Below, in pieces: positions 25,227-32,606 of a stretch of 64,000 nucleotides of DNA. Source of the stretch: MGBC163016 sp910588905 (lineage in GTDB: Bacteria; Actinomycetota; Coriobacteriia; Coriobacteriales; Eggerthellaceae). The DNA lies in assembly GCA_948616985.1 (NCBI GenBank), contig CAPGDO010000008.1:1-64000 (forward strand), written 5' to 3'. How positions within the stretch are numbered: the first letter of the stretch is position 1; each line of letters starts with the position of its first letter. Position numbers and translations under genes: made by a program. Under the pieces are notes generated by a model. It was not told where the DNA came from. It did not search any database and saw only the letters and a list, made by a program, of their open reading frames with translations.

Positions 25227-25769
25227 CTAGCAGCCCTGCATGAGGGCGGACATGGGCATGAGCGCAGGCGCCTCGGCGGGCGCGTTCTCGTGCACGGACT
25301 TGATGCCTTGCCACAACTGCTCCGACGGGGTGTTCACCTCGATGTACTGCCCCATCCGCTCCCGAGCGTCCATGTAGGCGATCTCCAGCCCTTGGCCGGA
25401 GGTGGCGCGCATCGCCACGCTCATCCCTTGCTCCTCCAAGGCGGCAACCGCGGCCGCCACGTCGTCCACCCAGATGCAGAAGTGATGCAGCCCGAAGCGT
25501 CCCATCTCGTGATAGGGGTCGGGACCCGCGCTCTGCACCTCGATGAGTTCTATCTGGACATCGTTCAGATGCCCGAGCGCCGTGCGCATCCGAAGGTCCG
25601 CGTCCTTGCCGCGCACCGTGCAGCTGGCAAGGGGGTTGACGCCAAGGTCGACGAAGGGACCTGCACCGAGCGCCTGCCGCAGGTACTCGGCGGATTCGTC
25701 GATGCTCTCCACGTAGTAGCCGAGCTGCTTGATGCCATGCTTGTCGAAAAGACCTTTCGTGCTGTCCAT
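25227..25769 (-). CDS. VOC-superfamily protein (methylmalonyl-CoA-epimerase-like)
   Basis: A 180-aa protein with paired VOC modules. GIKQLGYYVESIDESAEYLRQALG is the first unit, and FGLHHFCIWVDDVAAAVAALEEQG with YIEVN closes the second. H, Q/E ligands are at strand positions as in epimerases. A Pro/Ala/Met-rich tail (APAEAPALMPMSALMQGC) is unusual. It is not close in sequence to the VOC protein at 21406, so the operon has two different VOC enzymes. Likely a metal-dependent isomerase, epimerase or hydratase on the pathway intermediate. Confidence 0.8.
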   Translation of the reverse strand: MDSTKGLFDKHGIKQLGYYVESIDESAEYLRQALGAGPFVDLGVNPLASCTVRGKDADLRMRTALGHLNDVQIELIEVQSAGPDPYHEMGRFGLHHFCIWVDDVAAAVAALEEQGMSVAMRATSGQGLEIAYMDARERMGQYIEVNTPSEQLWQGIKSVHENAPAEAPALMPMSALMQGC

Positions 25770-25804
25770 AGCTCTGTCCTTTCTGGTCGGCGAGCTTTCT
25801 TCCT

Positions 25805-26044
25805 CTAGGCCGAGGGCGGTTTCGGCGCACCCGCAGGAGGCATGGGTGCGCCAGGGACGGCGGGGGCGCCTGGAGCTGCGGGGGCGCTTCCCGAAGAAGG
25901 CCTCATCGGCTGGTCGGCGTCGAAGCCCTTCGCGGTGTTGTCAAGCTCGGCTCCGCAATCCGGGCAGACCTTGTCCACCGGTTTGCAAACCTTCCCGCAG
26001 CTCGGACATTTCTTCATTGATATCTCAGCGGGTCTGAAGCACAT
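25805..26044 (-). CDS. Small MCFRPA-type zinc-ribbon protein
   Basis: The 79-aa protein starts MCFRPAEIS, then a ribbon (CPSCGKVC...CPDCG) and a Pro/Ala-rich tail (PAAPGAPAVPGAPMPP). AAAGGGG lies 9 nt before the ATG at 26044, whereas the internal ATG at 26014 has no ribosome site. It follows the Fe-S subunit gene across a long hairpin. Its match in N-terminus, ribbon and tail to the 71-aa protein at 16838 marks a family linked to molybdoenzymes. The function is unknown. Confidence 0.8.
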   Translation of the reverse strand: MCFRPAEISMKKCPSCGKVCKPVDKVCPDCGAELDNTAKGFDADQPMRPSSGSAPAAPGAPAVPGAPMPPAGAPKPPSA

Positions 26045-26083
26045 ACAATCGAACCCCTTTCTGTGCGCGAAACGTATGGAAGG

Positions 26084-26141
26084 GGCCCAGGGGCGCAGGC
26101 TTTACTGCTTGCTAGGGAGAGTGCAGATGCGCCCCCGGGCC
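26084..26141. other. Long intercistronic hairpin after the Fe-S subunit gene
   Basis: A 14-bp inverted repeat with one mismatch (GGCCCAGGGGCGCA at 26084-26097, its partner at 26128-26141) closes a 30-nt loop between the Fe-S subunit gene and the MCFRPA gene. It has no T-run. It could set a higher mRNA level for the two enzyme subunits than for the downstream genes. Confidence 0.65.
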
Positions 26142-26156
26142 GAACGGGAATTGCGT

Positions 26157-26963
26157 CTATGCGAGGGCGATGTCGCCGAGGCCCTTGTCCTCGGAGACGG
26201 TGCTCACCTCGAGCGTCTTCTTCTTGCCGTTGCCCTCGATGGTCACCGTCCAATCGGCGTCCGGCAGGTCGCGCAGCCAGAAGTCGCCCCAGGAATCGGT
26301 GGTGGCGGTGTACGTGCCGGCATCGCCCGCGGCGGTCACCGTCGCTCCCTCCACGATCTCCTTCGCGTCGGGGTCGTACACCGTGCCGGCGATGAACTTC
26401 TTCGGAAGGCCGCGGTAGAACACGCGCGGCTTGGTGCCGTACTCGGGATGCAGCACCTCCTCGGTGCCGTCGAGCCCGAGCTGGTCTTCCTCGCCGAACA
26501 TGATCACGTTCACGTGGCAGTTGTCCACGCAGCGCGGCACGCGGATGGGCGAGGCTTCGTCGTCCAGCAGGTGCGCACAACCGGTGCACTTCTGGGGGAT
26601 GTTCAGCCCCTCGTTCCAGTAGATCACGTGGTACGGGCACGCATCCACGATCTGCTTCTGGCCCTTGGCCTTCTCGGGGTCGATGAGCACCAACCCGTCC
26701 TCGCGGCGATACACCGCGTCGTCCTTCGCCGCCTTCATGCACGGGGCGTTCTCGCAGTGGTTGCACATGGCGGGAACGTAACTCACCTTCACGTGGGGCT
26801 TGTGGCCGCGCTCGTACTGGTTCACCTTGCACCAGAACTGGCCGGTGTCGGGCTGAGGCTTCGCATACGGGCTCCAGTCGTTGCCGCAGTGCTCGTCCTT
26901 GCAGCCGATCTGGCAGTCATGGCAGCCCACGCATTTCTTCACGTCGATCAGGAATGCCTTCAT
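26157..26963 (-). CDS. Transhydroxylase-type Fe-S subunit with Cna-B-like tail
   Basis: A 268-aa protein. Residues 1-190 hold ferredoxin motifs CVGCHDCQIGC, CNHCENAPC, ACPY and CTGC...CVDNC. The third group found in DmsB proteins is lost (PEKAKGQKQIVDAC), so three rather than four clusters are expected. Residues ~195-268 form a Cna-B / carboxypeptidase-regulatory-like beta domain (IAGTVYDPDAKEIVEGATV, DSWGDFWLRDLPDADWTV). Three clusters plus a beta-barrel tail is the known build of the Pelobacter acidigallici pyrogallol transhydroxylase small subunit. It lies 30 nt after the large subunit gene. Confidence 0.9.
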   Translation of the reverse strand: MKAFLIDVKKCVGCHDCQIGCKDEHCGNDWSPYAKPQPDTGQFWCKVNQYERGHKPHVKVSYVPAMCNHCENAPCMKAAKDDAVYRREDGLVLIDPEKAKGQKQIVDACPYHVIYWNEGLNIPQKCTGCAHLLDDEASPIRVPRCVDNCHVNVIMFGEEDQLGLDGTEEVLHPEYGTKPRVFYRGLPKKFIAGTVYDPDAKEIVEGATVTAAGDAGTYTATTDSWGDFWLRDLPDADWTVTIEGNGKKKTLEVSTVSEDKGLGDIALA

Positions 26964-26993
26964 TTCAACTTCCTCTCAGGTAGGGGGCGCGAG

Positions 26994-29684
26994 CTACTCG
27001 ACGACCCAGGATTTGTAGTTGATGCCGATCTCCGGGTCGTAGTCGCGGGCGAACGCCTCGGGGTAGTCGCGCTTCCAGCCCTCGTACTCCTCGTCGGTCA
27101 CCTTGGCGGCCTCGGCCAGATAGCCCGTGACCGCGAAGCCGGCGCAGTGCTTGGACACCGTCTCGTTCGGGCAGATGAGGTTGATGGCGCCGCCGCGGTC
27201 CAGATGCGACGTGATGGGGTCGACGCGCGAGCCCTTCGCCACCACGACGGAGCGCGGCGTGACGCGCTCGGAGATGCGTGCGCCGAACAGGATGGTGCCG
27301 CGGTCGTTGTAGAGTTTCACGATGTCGCCGTCCTGGATGCCTCGCGCCTGCGCGTCTCCGGGTGCCATCCAGACAGGCTCGTAGAAGTAGCCGTCCTTGG
27401 CCTTCACCTTGCAGGTCTCGATCTCGCGGAACCACTTGATGTCGTCGCCCTGCACATGCACGCGCCACTTGGCCGGGTTCGCCGTCACCAGCAGTGTGTA
27501 GTCCTTGCAGCGCTCGCCCCAGAACGTCTCGTCATGGGTCCAGCCTTCGGACTTCGGGCCGCCCACGATCCACTTCGCCATGGGCTGGCGCTCCATGTCG
27601 TCCGGGAAGTTGTCGGCCAGGGCCTGGCTCCAGAACTCGATCTTGCCCGTGGGGGTGTCGAGCGGGTTGGCCTCCGGATCCTCGTAGAAGCCGCGCATGC
27701 CGGGAGCGTCGTCCTCCCAACCCTGCGCCACCTTCGGGAAGTAGTAGCCGCGGCGCTTGAACTCGTCCCAGTCCAGCTCCTCGGTGAGGCGCGACTGCTC
27801 GAAGCCGTACTTCATCCACTCGTCCTCGGTCATGCCGAGGTCGATCTGCTCGCGCACGCCGAAGCGCTCGCCGATCATGCAGGCGATCTCGAAGTCGGAA
27901 TAGGACTCGCCCACGTGGTCGATGGCGGCAGGGGTGAGCGCCTCGAAGCGGCGCATGTCAGGCGCGCCGCCGCCCATGGAGTCGTTGTCCTCCACGCAGG
28001 TGGTCACCGGAAGCACGAGGTCAGCGAACAGCGAGTCGTTCTCGAGCCACTGGTGGTTGGTGATGAAGCACTCCACCTGCGGGCTGCGGATGGCGTCCTG
28101 GAACTCGAAGCCGCCGTTCCAGCAGTTCATGTTGCAGGGCTTCTCCGACCACAGCAGATGGATCTTGTCGATCTTCGGAGCCTCGGTGGGAGCCTCGGCC
28201 CCCATGCGCTGGGCCATCGCCTGCAGCATGGCGAGGCCGGCCTGCGGGTCGGCCGGGTAGTTGTACTCGATGAACTGCTCGGAGTTCTCGACGTACACGA
28301 TGCAGGGACTGCCCCACCACTTCACCTGGCCGTCGTTGATGGCATCGGTGATCTTGGTGCGCGGCAGCGTCTGCGGCATGGGGTAGAACATGCGGCACTG
28401 GTTGACGGAGCTGAAGGGGGCGGTGGTGGAGCGGCAGATCTCCTCGCGCGCGAACACCATGCTGGACAGGTGGCACTGCTGCACGCCCGGCTTGCCGAGG
28501 CCCTGCATGGCCAGCTTGTAGGCGCCGGTGCGGCCGGGCTCGTGGGAGTATGGCGTCTTGATGGCGCCGGAGCTGTAGTGGGCATGGCTGGTCACCTTGC
28601 TGGCGACGTTGCGCGCGTAGGCCTTGATGGTCCACTCGGGCACGCCGCAACGCTCTGCGGCCCAGGCCGGCGTCTTCTCCACGCCGTCTTCCTTGCCCAT
28701 GACGTAGTCGACCAGCTTGTCGAAATGCACGGTGTGGGTCTCCACATAGTCCTTGTCGTAGGTGCCCTCGGTGATCCAGACGTGCATTACGCCGAAGTCG
28801 AAGGCGGCGTCGGTGTTGGGCAGGATGGGGATCCACTTCATGAACTCGTGGCAGACCGCCGTGTAGTTGCAGAACGGGTCGACGACCACGAATTCCTTGC
28901 CCAGCTCCTCCCAGTACTTCAGCAGGGCCGAGAGGCACTGGCTGGCGTAGTTCTGGGTGAGCTCCCAGTCGCCCGCATCGAAGCAGATGAGCTCCGTGTT
29001 CTCGGAGATGTCCTTCATGACGTTCCAGGCGTTGCCGCCGTTGCCGGCAGGAGCGATGAGGCCCAGGCCATGGTTCGCGCCGGAGCCCCACACGTGCTTG
29101 GCACCCCAGTACCAGCCCTCGACCGAGTCGGGCGTGCGCGTCTCGCGGGTGTAGCCGCCCAGCTTGCTCATGAGGTTGGCGTGCATGCCGCCGCCCGCGT
29201 GCAGGTCCTTCGACTCGCGGTGCCCATCCTCGCCGATGCAGATGACGCTGTAGGGGCCGTACTCGTCGATGACGCGGCGCAGCTCGGCCTCGATGAGGTC
29301 GATGGCCTCGTCCCAACTGATGCGCTCGAACTTGGATATGCCACGGTTCTGCGTGTTGCGCTCGCCGTCGGGGTTCCAGTCGACGCGCTTGAGCGGGTAC
29401 TTGACGCGGTTCTTGGAATAGACGCGGTTCTTGTAGGCCAGCGCGAAGTAGTTCGGCATGGCCTTGTACGGCGCCGAGAACTTCTTGCCATCCACGTTCC
29501 ACTCCCACGTGGAAGGTGCTAGCTCCTCTTTCGTGTAGCTGTCCTCCAGATGCAGTGGCCTCAAGCGAACGATCTTGCCGTCCTTGGTGTCAGCGCAGAC
29601 CAGATCCCCGCCGGTGCCGCCGCAGGCGATGCTCTGCAGCGTCGTCTTGATGGCGTCGCCGCCTGCCGTTGCTCCCGTGCCCAT
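26994..29684 (-). CDS. Pyrogallol-transhydroxylase / soluble catechol-dehydroxylase-like molybdopterin large subunit
   Basis: An 896-aa bis-MGD protein without a Tat leader and without the N-terminal Fe-S motif (SIACGGTGGDLVCAD replaces it), as in the transhydroxylase large subunit (about 875 aa). D186-S187 (TPDSVEGWYWGA) correspond to the Asp-Ser pair in which Ser ligates Mo in the Pelobacter enzyme; its following Trp is Val here. H155 lies about 30 residues upstream, as the active-site His does. AAAGGAGA precedes the ATG at 29684. It is paired with the three-cluster subunit downstream. It should transfer or remove a ring hydroxyl on a phenolic compound; related Gordonibacter and Eggerthella enzymes dehydroxylate catechols. 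The exact substrate is unknown. Confidence 0.87.
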   Translation of the reverse strand: MGTGATAGGDAIKTTLQSIACGGTGGDLVCADTKDGKIVRLRPLHLEDSYTKEELAPSTWEWNVDGKKFSAPYKAMPNYFALAYKNRVYSKNRVKYPLKRVDWNPDGERNTQNRGISKFERISWDEAIDLIEAELRRVIDEYGPYSVICIGEDGHRESKDLHAGGGMHANLMSKLGGYTRETRTPDSVEGWYWGAKHVWGSGANHGLGLIAPAGNGGNAWNVMKDISENTELICFDAGDWELTQNYASQCLSALLKYWEELGKEFVVVDPFCNYTAVCHEFMKWIPILPNTDAAFDFGVMHVWITEGTYDKDYVETHTVHFDKLVDYVMGKEDGVEKTPAWAAERCGVPEWTIKAYARNVASKVTSHAHYSSGAIKTPYSHEPGRTGAYKLAMQGLGKPGVQQCHLSSMVFAREEICRSTTAPFSSVNQCRMFYPMPQTLPRTKITDAINDGQVKWWGSPCIVYVENSEQFIEYNYPADPQAGLAMLQAMAQRMGAEAPTEAPKIDKIHLLWSEKPCNMNCWNGGFEFQDAIRSPQVECFITNHQWLENDSLFADLVLPVTTCVEDNDSMGGGAPDMRRFEALTPAAIDHVGESYSDFEIACMIGERFGVREQIDLGMTEDEWMKYGFEQSRLTEELDWDEFKRRGYYFPKVAQGWEDDAPGMRGFYEDPEANPLDTPTGKIEFWSQALADNFPDDMERQPMAKWIVGGPKSEGWTHDETFWGERCKDYTLLVTANPAKWRVHVQGDDIKWFREIETCKVKAKDGYFYEPVWMAPGDAQARGIQDGDIVKLYNDRGTILFGARISERVTPRSVVVAKGSRVDPITSHLDRGGAINLICPNETVSKHCAGFAVTGYLAEAAKVTDEEYEGWKRDYPEAFARDYDPEIGINYKSWVVE

Positions 29685-29789
29685 AAAGCTCTCCTTTCTT
29701 CGGCTTTGAGAGAAAGCTGGGCAGCACTGAGCATGGTCAGACATCAGCTTGAACTCCCCCTCTTTCCCTTCACTTCATCCAGCTTGTTC

Positions 29790-29807
29790 GAACACGAAGG
29801 GGTGTTC
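29790..29807. promoter_or_regulatory. Dyad upstream of the transhydroxylase-like operon, candidate TetR operator
   Basis: GAACAC (29790-29795) and GTGTTC (29802-29807) form an inverted repeat with 6-nt spacer, about 105-125 nt upstream of the large-subunit ATG. It lies within the 267-nt region between that gene and the upstream TetR gene. TTGTCA on the minus strand (29810-29815) is adjacent. Operator function is inferred from symmetry and position. Confidence 0.4.
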
Positions 29808-29951
29808 AATTGACAAAACGCTTGATAATGGATGGAGATGGCATCAGATCAGGGAGATGCTTCCCTTGCGGGCACAGATCCCGCAAATGCCCCCGTTATG
29901 GGTTACAGTTGAAGCTGACGCAGATTGCACGAACGTCGAACGATGATGACC

Positions 29952-30527
29952 TTACAACGAAGACGATCTATCGAAGGTAGAGAGCCAATACGACTGTGTC
30001 ATCTCGTCATAGAGAGCAGCTAGCTCTTCGGGGGTGTAGACGAAGCCGTCATAGATCCATTTTTGGATGAGCATGGCTTGAGAGGCCGCGAAGAAGTAAG
30101 CAACGTAATCCATCTTCTGCGCGTCCTTCGCCGTTGCACGACTTGATAGGAGCTCCATGTTGAAGTCGTAGATGGCCTTCGTGGCCACGCGAATGAACGT
30201 GTCGTCACTGCCCTTCATGGGGCCGATGAGTGCCCGGTAGAACGCCTTGTCTTCGTAAGCCCTCTCGTAGATCTTCTGATAGATGAGCCGATACAGCTCT
30301 CTTCTCTGGCTTTGCGAGAAGAGTGCATTGATGTCGCGCAACGGCCTCACCGCATCATCGATGAATATCCGCAGAACGATATCTTCTTTAGCATGGTAAT
30401 TCGCATAGAACGACTTACGCGAAAGGCATGCACGCTCACATATGTCTGATACAGAGATGGATCGATAGGGTTTTTCCTGGACGAGTTCCTTGAACGCTCT
30501 CTCGATCGCCAGGCAGGAATCATTCAT
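29952..30527 (-). CDS. TetR-family transcriptional regulator
   Basis: A 191-aa protein with an N-terminal TetR helix-turn-helix (ISVSDICERACLSRKSFYANYHAKEDIV) and a helical C-terminal domain resembling the TetR_C_8 / DhaS-like group. GAGAGG lies 9 nt before the ATG at 30527, preferred over the ATG at 30551. It is on the same strand and directly upstream of the transhydroxylase-like operon, so it is its most likely local regulator and may sense the substrate. Confidence 0.85.
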   Translation of the reverse strand: MNDSCLAIERAFKELVQEKPYRSISVSDICERACLSRKSFYANYHAKEDIVLRIFIDDAVRPLRDINALFSQSQRRELYRLIYQKIYERAYEDKAFYRALIGPMKGSDDTFIRVATKAIYDFNMELLSSRATAKDAQKMDYVAYFFAASQAMLIQKWIYDGFVYTPEELAALYDEMTQSYWLSTFDRSSSL

Positions 30528-30600
30528 GGCACAGACCCTCTCATCGTTCATTGCATACGCTTATGGTAACAAATGCATTCGTGTACCATTCGGAACGTCT

Positions 30601-30815
30601 TGGTCCCTGTATGCATGGTGCGATGGACCGAACACGTTCGACCCCTCCGTGGGAGGGTGTGCGGCGCACGGGGCTCTCTTGCTCACAGGTTAAATCCGCC
30701 GCCTAACTTAAAGCCACTGCTGTCGCAGTGGGGTGAGGGTTGCAACCTGTGCATACCTGCGTGGTTCACTCGGGCGCAACGCATATTCGCGCAAAGCGCA
30801 AAGCACCCGGTGTCA
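30601..30815. repeat. Intergenic repeat and hairpin cluster
   Basis: This non-coding stretch between the TetR gene and the DUF3021 gene holds several structures. GGACCGAAC-ac-GTTCGACCC (30625-30644) is an imperfect palindrome. CCCTCC/GGAGGG (30643-30657) is a hairpin. CACAGGTT (30684-30691) pairs with AACCTGTG (30744-30751) around the inner hairpin CCACTGC/GCAGTGG (30714-30731). A 28-nt unit at 30774-30801 recurs at 32186-32213 with 26 of 28 matches. The 17-mer at 30633-30649 recurs at 31994 and 32049. Confidence 0.7.
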
Positions 30816-30840
30816 GGAAGTAGAGTGACAAGGGATCGGG

Positions 30841-31272
30841 TTACCGGCGCATGCGCTCGTGATATGCGCGTAAGGCAGCATCGAAGCTACCTACGGTGCG
30901 CTTGAAATGGATCTGATATCCTAGGCAGAAAACTCCCAGAGTCACCAAGAATATTGCAGCGAATGTGGCCCATGCCCCCACGTCGCTAAAAGGAAACCAC
31001 GCTCCCACCCACGCACAGAGCACCAGCACAGCAAACCCCGTCACGCCAAATCCCATGATGCGTACCGGATAAGCCAGTTGATGGATGATCCTATCGGTAA
31101 ACCAGAGTGCTTGTAGCAGAGCGAATGCTACTGCCGCCAAAAGCAGACTCAATGTCATGACCAACCCGTATTGAGGCCCGATGAACGCAATGGCCGTCAC
31201 CGTCCCGACCGTCATGAACAAAGTGAACATCACACATGCGCCGAGCACGATCCTTTTCGCGAAACCGCTCAT
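30841..31272 (-). CDS. DUF3021 membrane protein
   Basis: The 143-aa protein has four hydrophobic helices (about residues 8-30, 36-58, 70-92, 98-122) and a basic C-terminal tail, matching DUF3021 proteins. These are regularly encoded directly after a LytTR DNA-binding protein, as here (15 nt gap). In such pairs the membrane protein often restrains the regulator; that role is inferred. Confidence 0.83.
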   Translation of the reverse strand: MSGFAKRIVLGACVMFTLFMTVGTVTAIAFIGPQYGLVMTLSLLLAAVAFALLQALWFTDRIIHQLAYPVRIMGFGVTGFAVLVLCAWVGAWFPFSDVGAWATFAAIFLVTLGVFCLGYQIHFKRTVGSFDAALRAYHERMRR

Positions 31273-31287
31273 ATGCCCGTCCTTTCC

Positions 31288-31725
31288 CTAAAGTCCAATG
31301 CGCTTCTTGATGAGAGGTGCGAACTGGCGCGATGCGATGATGTGCTCACCGTTATCAAGTACCAGTTCGAGACGAGCGTTCAGATACGGTCTGATGCCGC
31401 TTACATGCGCAAGGTTCACCAGCACCTGGCGTGATACACGCACGAATTCCTCTCCAATAAGGCGGCTTTCGATATCTGCGAGCGTGACCGTTGACTCGTA
31501 CACCTTTTCCTCTCCATAGAGGAACGTACGGCCGTCGACGGTCTCGATATACAGCACTTCACGCGCCCCCACGATATACAGAAAACCATCGATGGTCCCG
31601 GCGAGCCGCAGGTTCTCCATCTCTGCTGCTGCCATGATCCGCTGCACTCGCTCATCGATACGCGGGCACACCACGGTCACTTCAACATCTGCAGCGGCAG
31701 GATCTTCTTTCACGTTCAGTTTCAT
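31288..31725 (-). CDS. LytTR-domain DNA-binding protein
   Basis: The 145-aa protein has a LytTR domain over residues ~45-145: LYIVGAREVLYIETVDGRTFLYGEEKVYES, FVRVSRQVLVNLAHVSGIRPYLNARLELVLDNGE, SRQFAPLIKKRIGL. There is no receiver domain, as usual for LytTR-DUF3021 systems. GAGGAAGG lies before the ATG at 31725. Two direct CAGTTGCAC repeats 21 bp apart upstream of its promoter fit LytTR binding and suggest autoregulation. Confidence 0.87.
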   Translation of the reverse strand: MKLNVKEDPAAADVEVTVVCPRIDERVQRIMAAAEMENLRLAGTIDGFLYIVGAREVLYIETVDGRTFLYGEEKVYESTVTLADIESRLIGEEFVRVSRQVLVNLAHVSGIRPYLNARLELVLDNGEHIIASRQFAPLIKKRIGL

Positions 31726-31748
31726 CCGCGTCCTTCCTCTCAACGAAG

Positions 31749-31820
31749 AGCATAGGGGTGGATAGAGCGACGCTCAAGACATCACGTGCGCAGTTGCACT
31801 CCAAGCGGACTCAGTTGCAC
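31749..31820 (-). promoter_or_regulatory. LytTR gene promoter with paired LytTR sites
   Basis: On the minus strand, TTGAGC (31772-31777) and TATGCT (31749-31754) are separated by 17 nt. Just upstream, CAGTTGCAC occurs twice (31791-31799 and 31812-31820), 21 bp or two helical turns apart. Known LytTR sites are paired direct repeats with this spacing and a central GTT. The placement next to the -35 box suits activation. Confidence 0.6.
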
Positions 31821-31985
31821 GATTCTGACTTCAGAAGCACATCATCCAAAGAGTACAGGGGCGGTTCCCGCAACGCATGGAATGAGTTTTGGTCGCAAAG
31901 AACGCCGACTACCACGCATGTCCCCGACCGGCAGGATGAAGCACGAGCGATCTGGCCCTGTTACGCTCTTTAGGGTGCCACACCG

Positions 31986-32249
31986 GGGGTGATCACGTTC
32001 GACCCTTACGGGGATAGCGCATTCTCCGGGTTGTGGCATGGGGTCGATCACGATCGACCCCTACGCGAAGACGTGTCAGATTGCCGTAGGGGCGGATCTC
32101 GATCAGCCCGGTGGTACACCCGGACGAACCCGGTACGTCAGGCCATCCGGCAATTGCCGCAATGAATATGTTGCGCGTGGTCTTCGCGCAACGCATCCTC
32201 GCGCAAAGCGCAACGTATTGGGCGGATCATGGATCCGCCCAATACGTTG
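31986..32249. repeat. Palindromic repeat mosaic with a 39-bp near-perfect palindrome
   Basis: The 600-nt gap between the LytTR and glutaredoxin-like genes has no credible ORF. It holds a chain of palindromes sharing a GATC-N2/3-GATC or GATC-GTTC core: 31986-32005 (imperfect), 32040-32061 (GGGGTCGATC / GATCGACCCC, perfect 10-bp arms), 32090-32109 (one mismatch) and 32211-32249 (18-bp perfect arms, 3-nt centre ATG). Related units occur at 30625-30649 and 10861-10879. The 28-nt unit at 32186-32213 repeats that at 30774. Confidence 0.75.
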
Positions 32250-32331
32250 CCTGTCAGCTCTCATTTTTAGACGCAGGGGTTGAGGAGGGGTGAAGTATCA
32301 TGGACTGCATACGAAGAGAAAGGATGTTCCC

Positions 32332-32565
32332 ATGGAAAAGCCGATCCTCTATTACTGGGCACCGTGTGCCACCTGCTCCGTTGCGGTCACCTACGCCCAA
32401 GACCATGGCATAGAGCTCGACCTTCGTGACGTTGAGGAAGTGCAGCCCTTCGAAGAGCTGACCGCTCTGGGCGGCAACGCTGACAACATCCCCTTCCTCT
32501 ATGTAGAGGGTCAGCTGATCGAAGGGAACGACGCCGTTCTGGCGAAGCTGGCTGAACTAGCTTAA
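32332..32565 (+). CDS. Glutaredoxin-like thioredoxin-fold protein
   Basis: The 77-aa protein MEKPILYYWAPCATCSVAVTYAQ has a redox CxxC (CATC), a conserved cis-proline segment (NIPFLYVEGQLIEGND) and the short length of glutaredoxin-like proteins. GAAAGG lies 8 nt before the ATG at 32332. It is convergent with the FtsX-type permease gene, with a shared hairpin at its end. Confidence 0.85.
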   Translation: MEKPILYYWAPCATCSVAVTYAQDHGIELDLRDVEEVQPFEELTALGGNADNIPFLYVEGQLIEGNDAVLAKLAELA

Positions 32566-32568
32566 GCG

Positions 32569-32606
32569 GGCGCTCCTGCGCTCAGATGGCATCTGAGCGC
32601 AGCGCC
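32569..32606. terminator. Nested hairpin between convergent genes
   Basis: GCGCTCAGAT (32578-32587) and ATCTGAGCGC (32591-32600) form a perfect 10-bp stem with a 3-nt loop. An outer GGCGCT/AGCGCC pair extends it. It lies just after the glutaredoxin-like stop and overlaps the permease stop codon. No T-run; a bidirectional transcript-end structure is likely. Confidence 0.6.

Noticed and set aside
25842..29522. A 1226-codon open frame antisense to the transhydroxylase-like genes
   Set aside because: It is a mirror of GC-rich codons of the real genes, rich in Arg, His, Val and Leu, without domains or a ribosome site.
30601..32249. A CRISPR array
   Set aside because: Repeats are palindromic and irregularly spaced, with no uniform spacers and no cas genes in the window.
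31826..32283. Short frames in the LytTR-glutaredoxin spacer
   Set aside because: They arise from palindromic repeats, change frame with each unit and lack ribosome sites.
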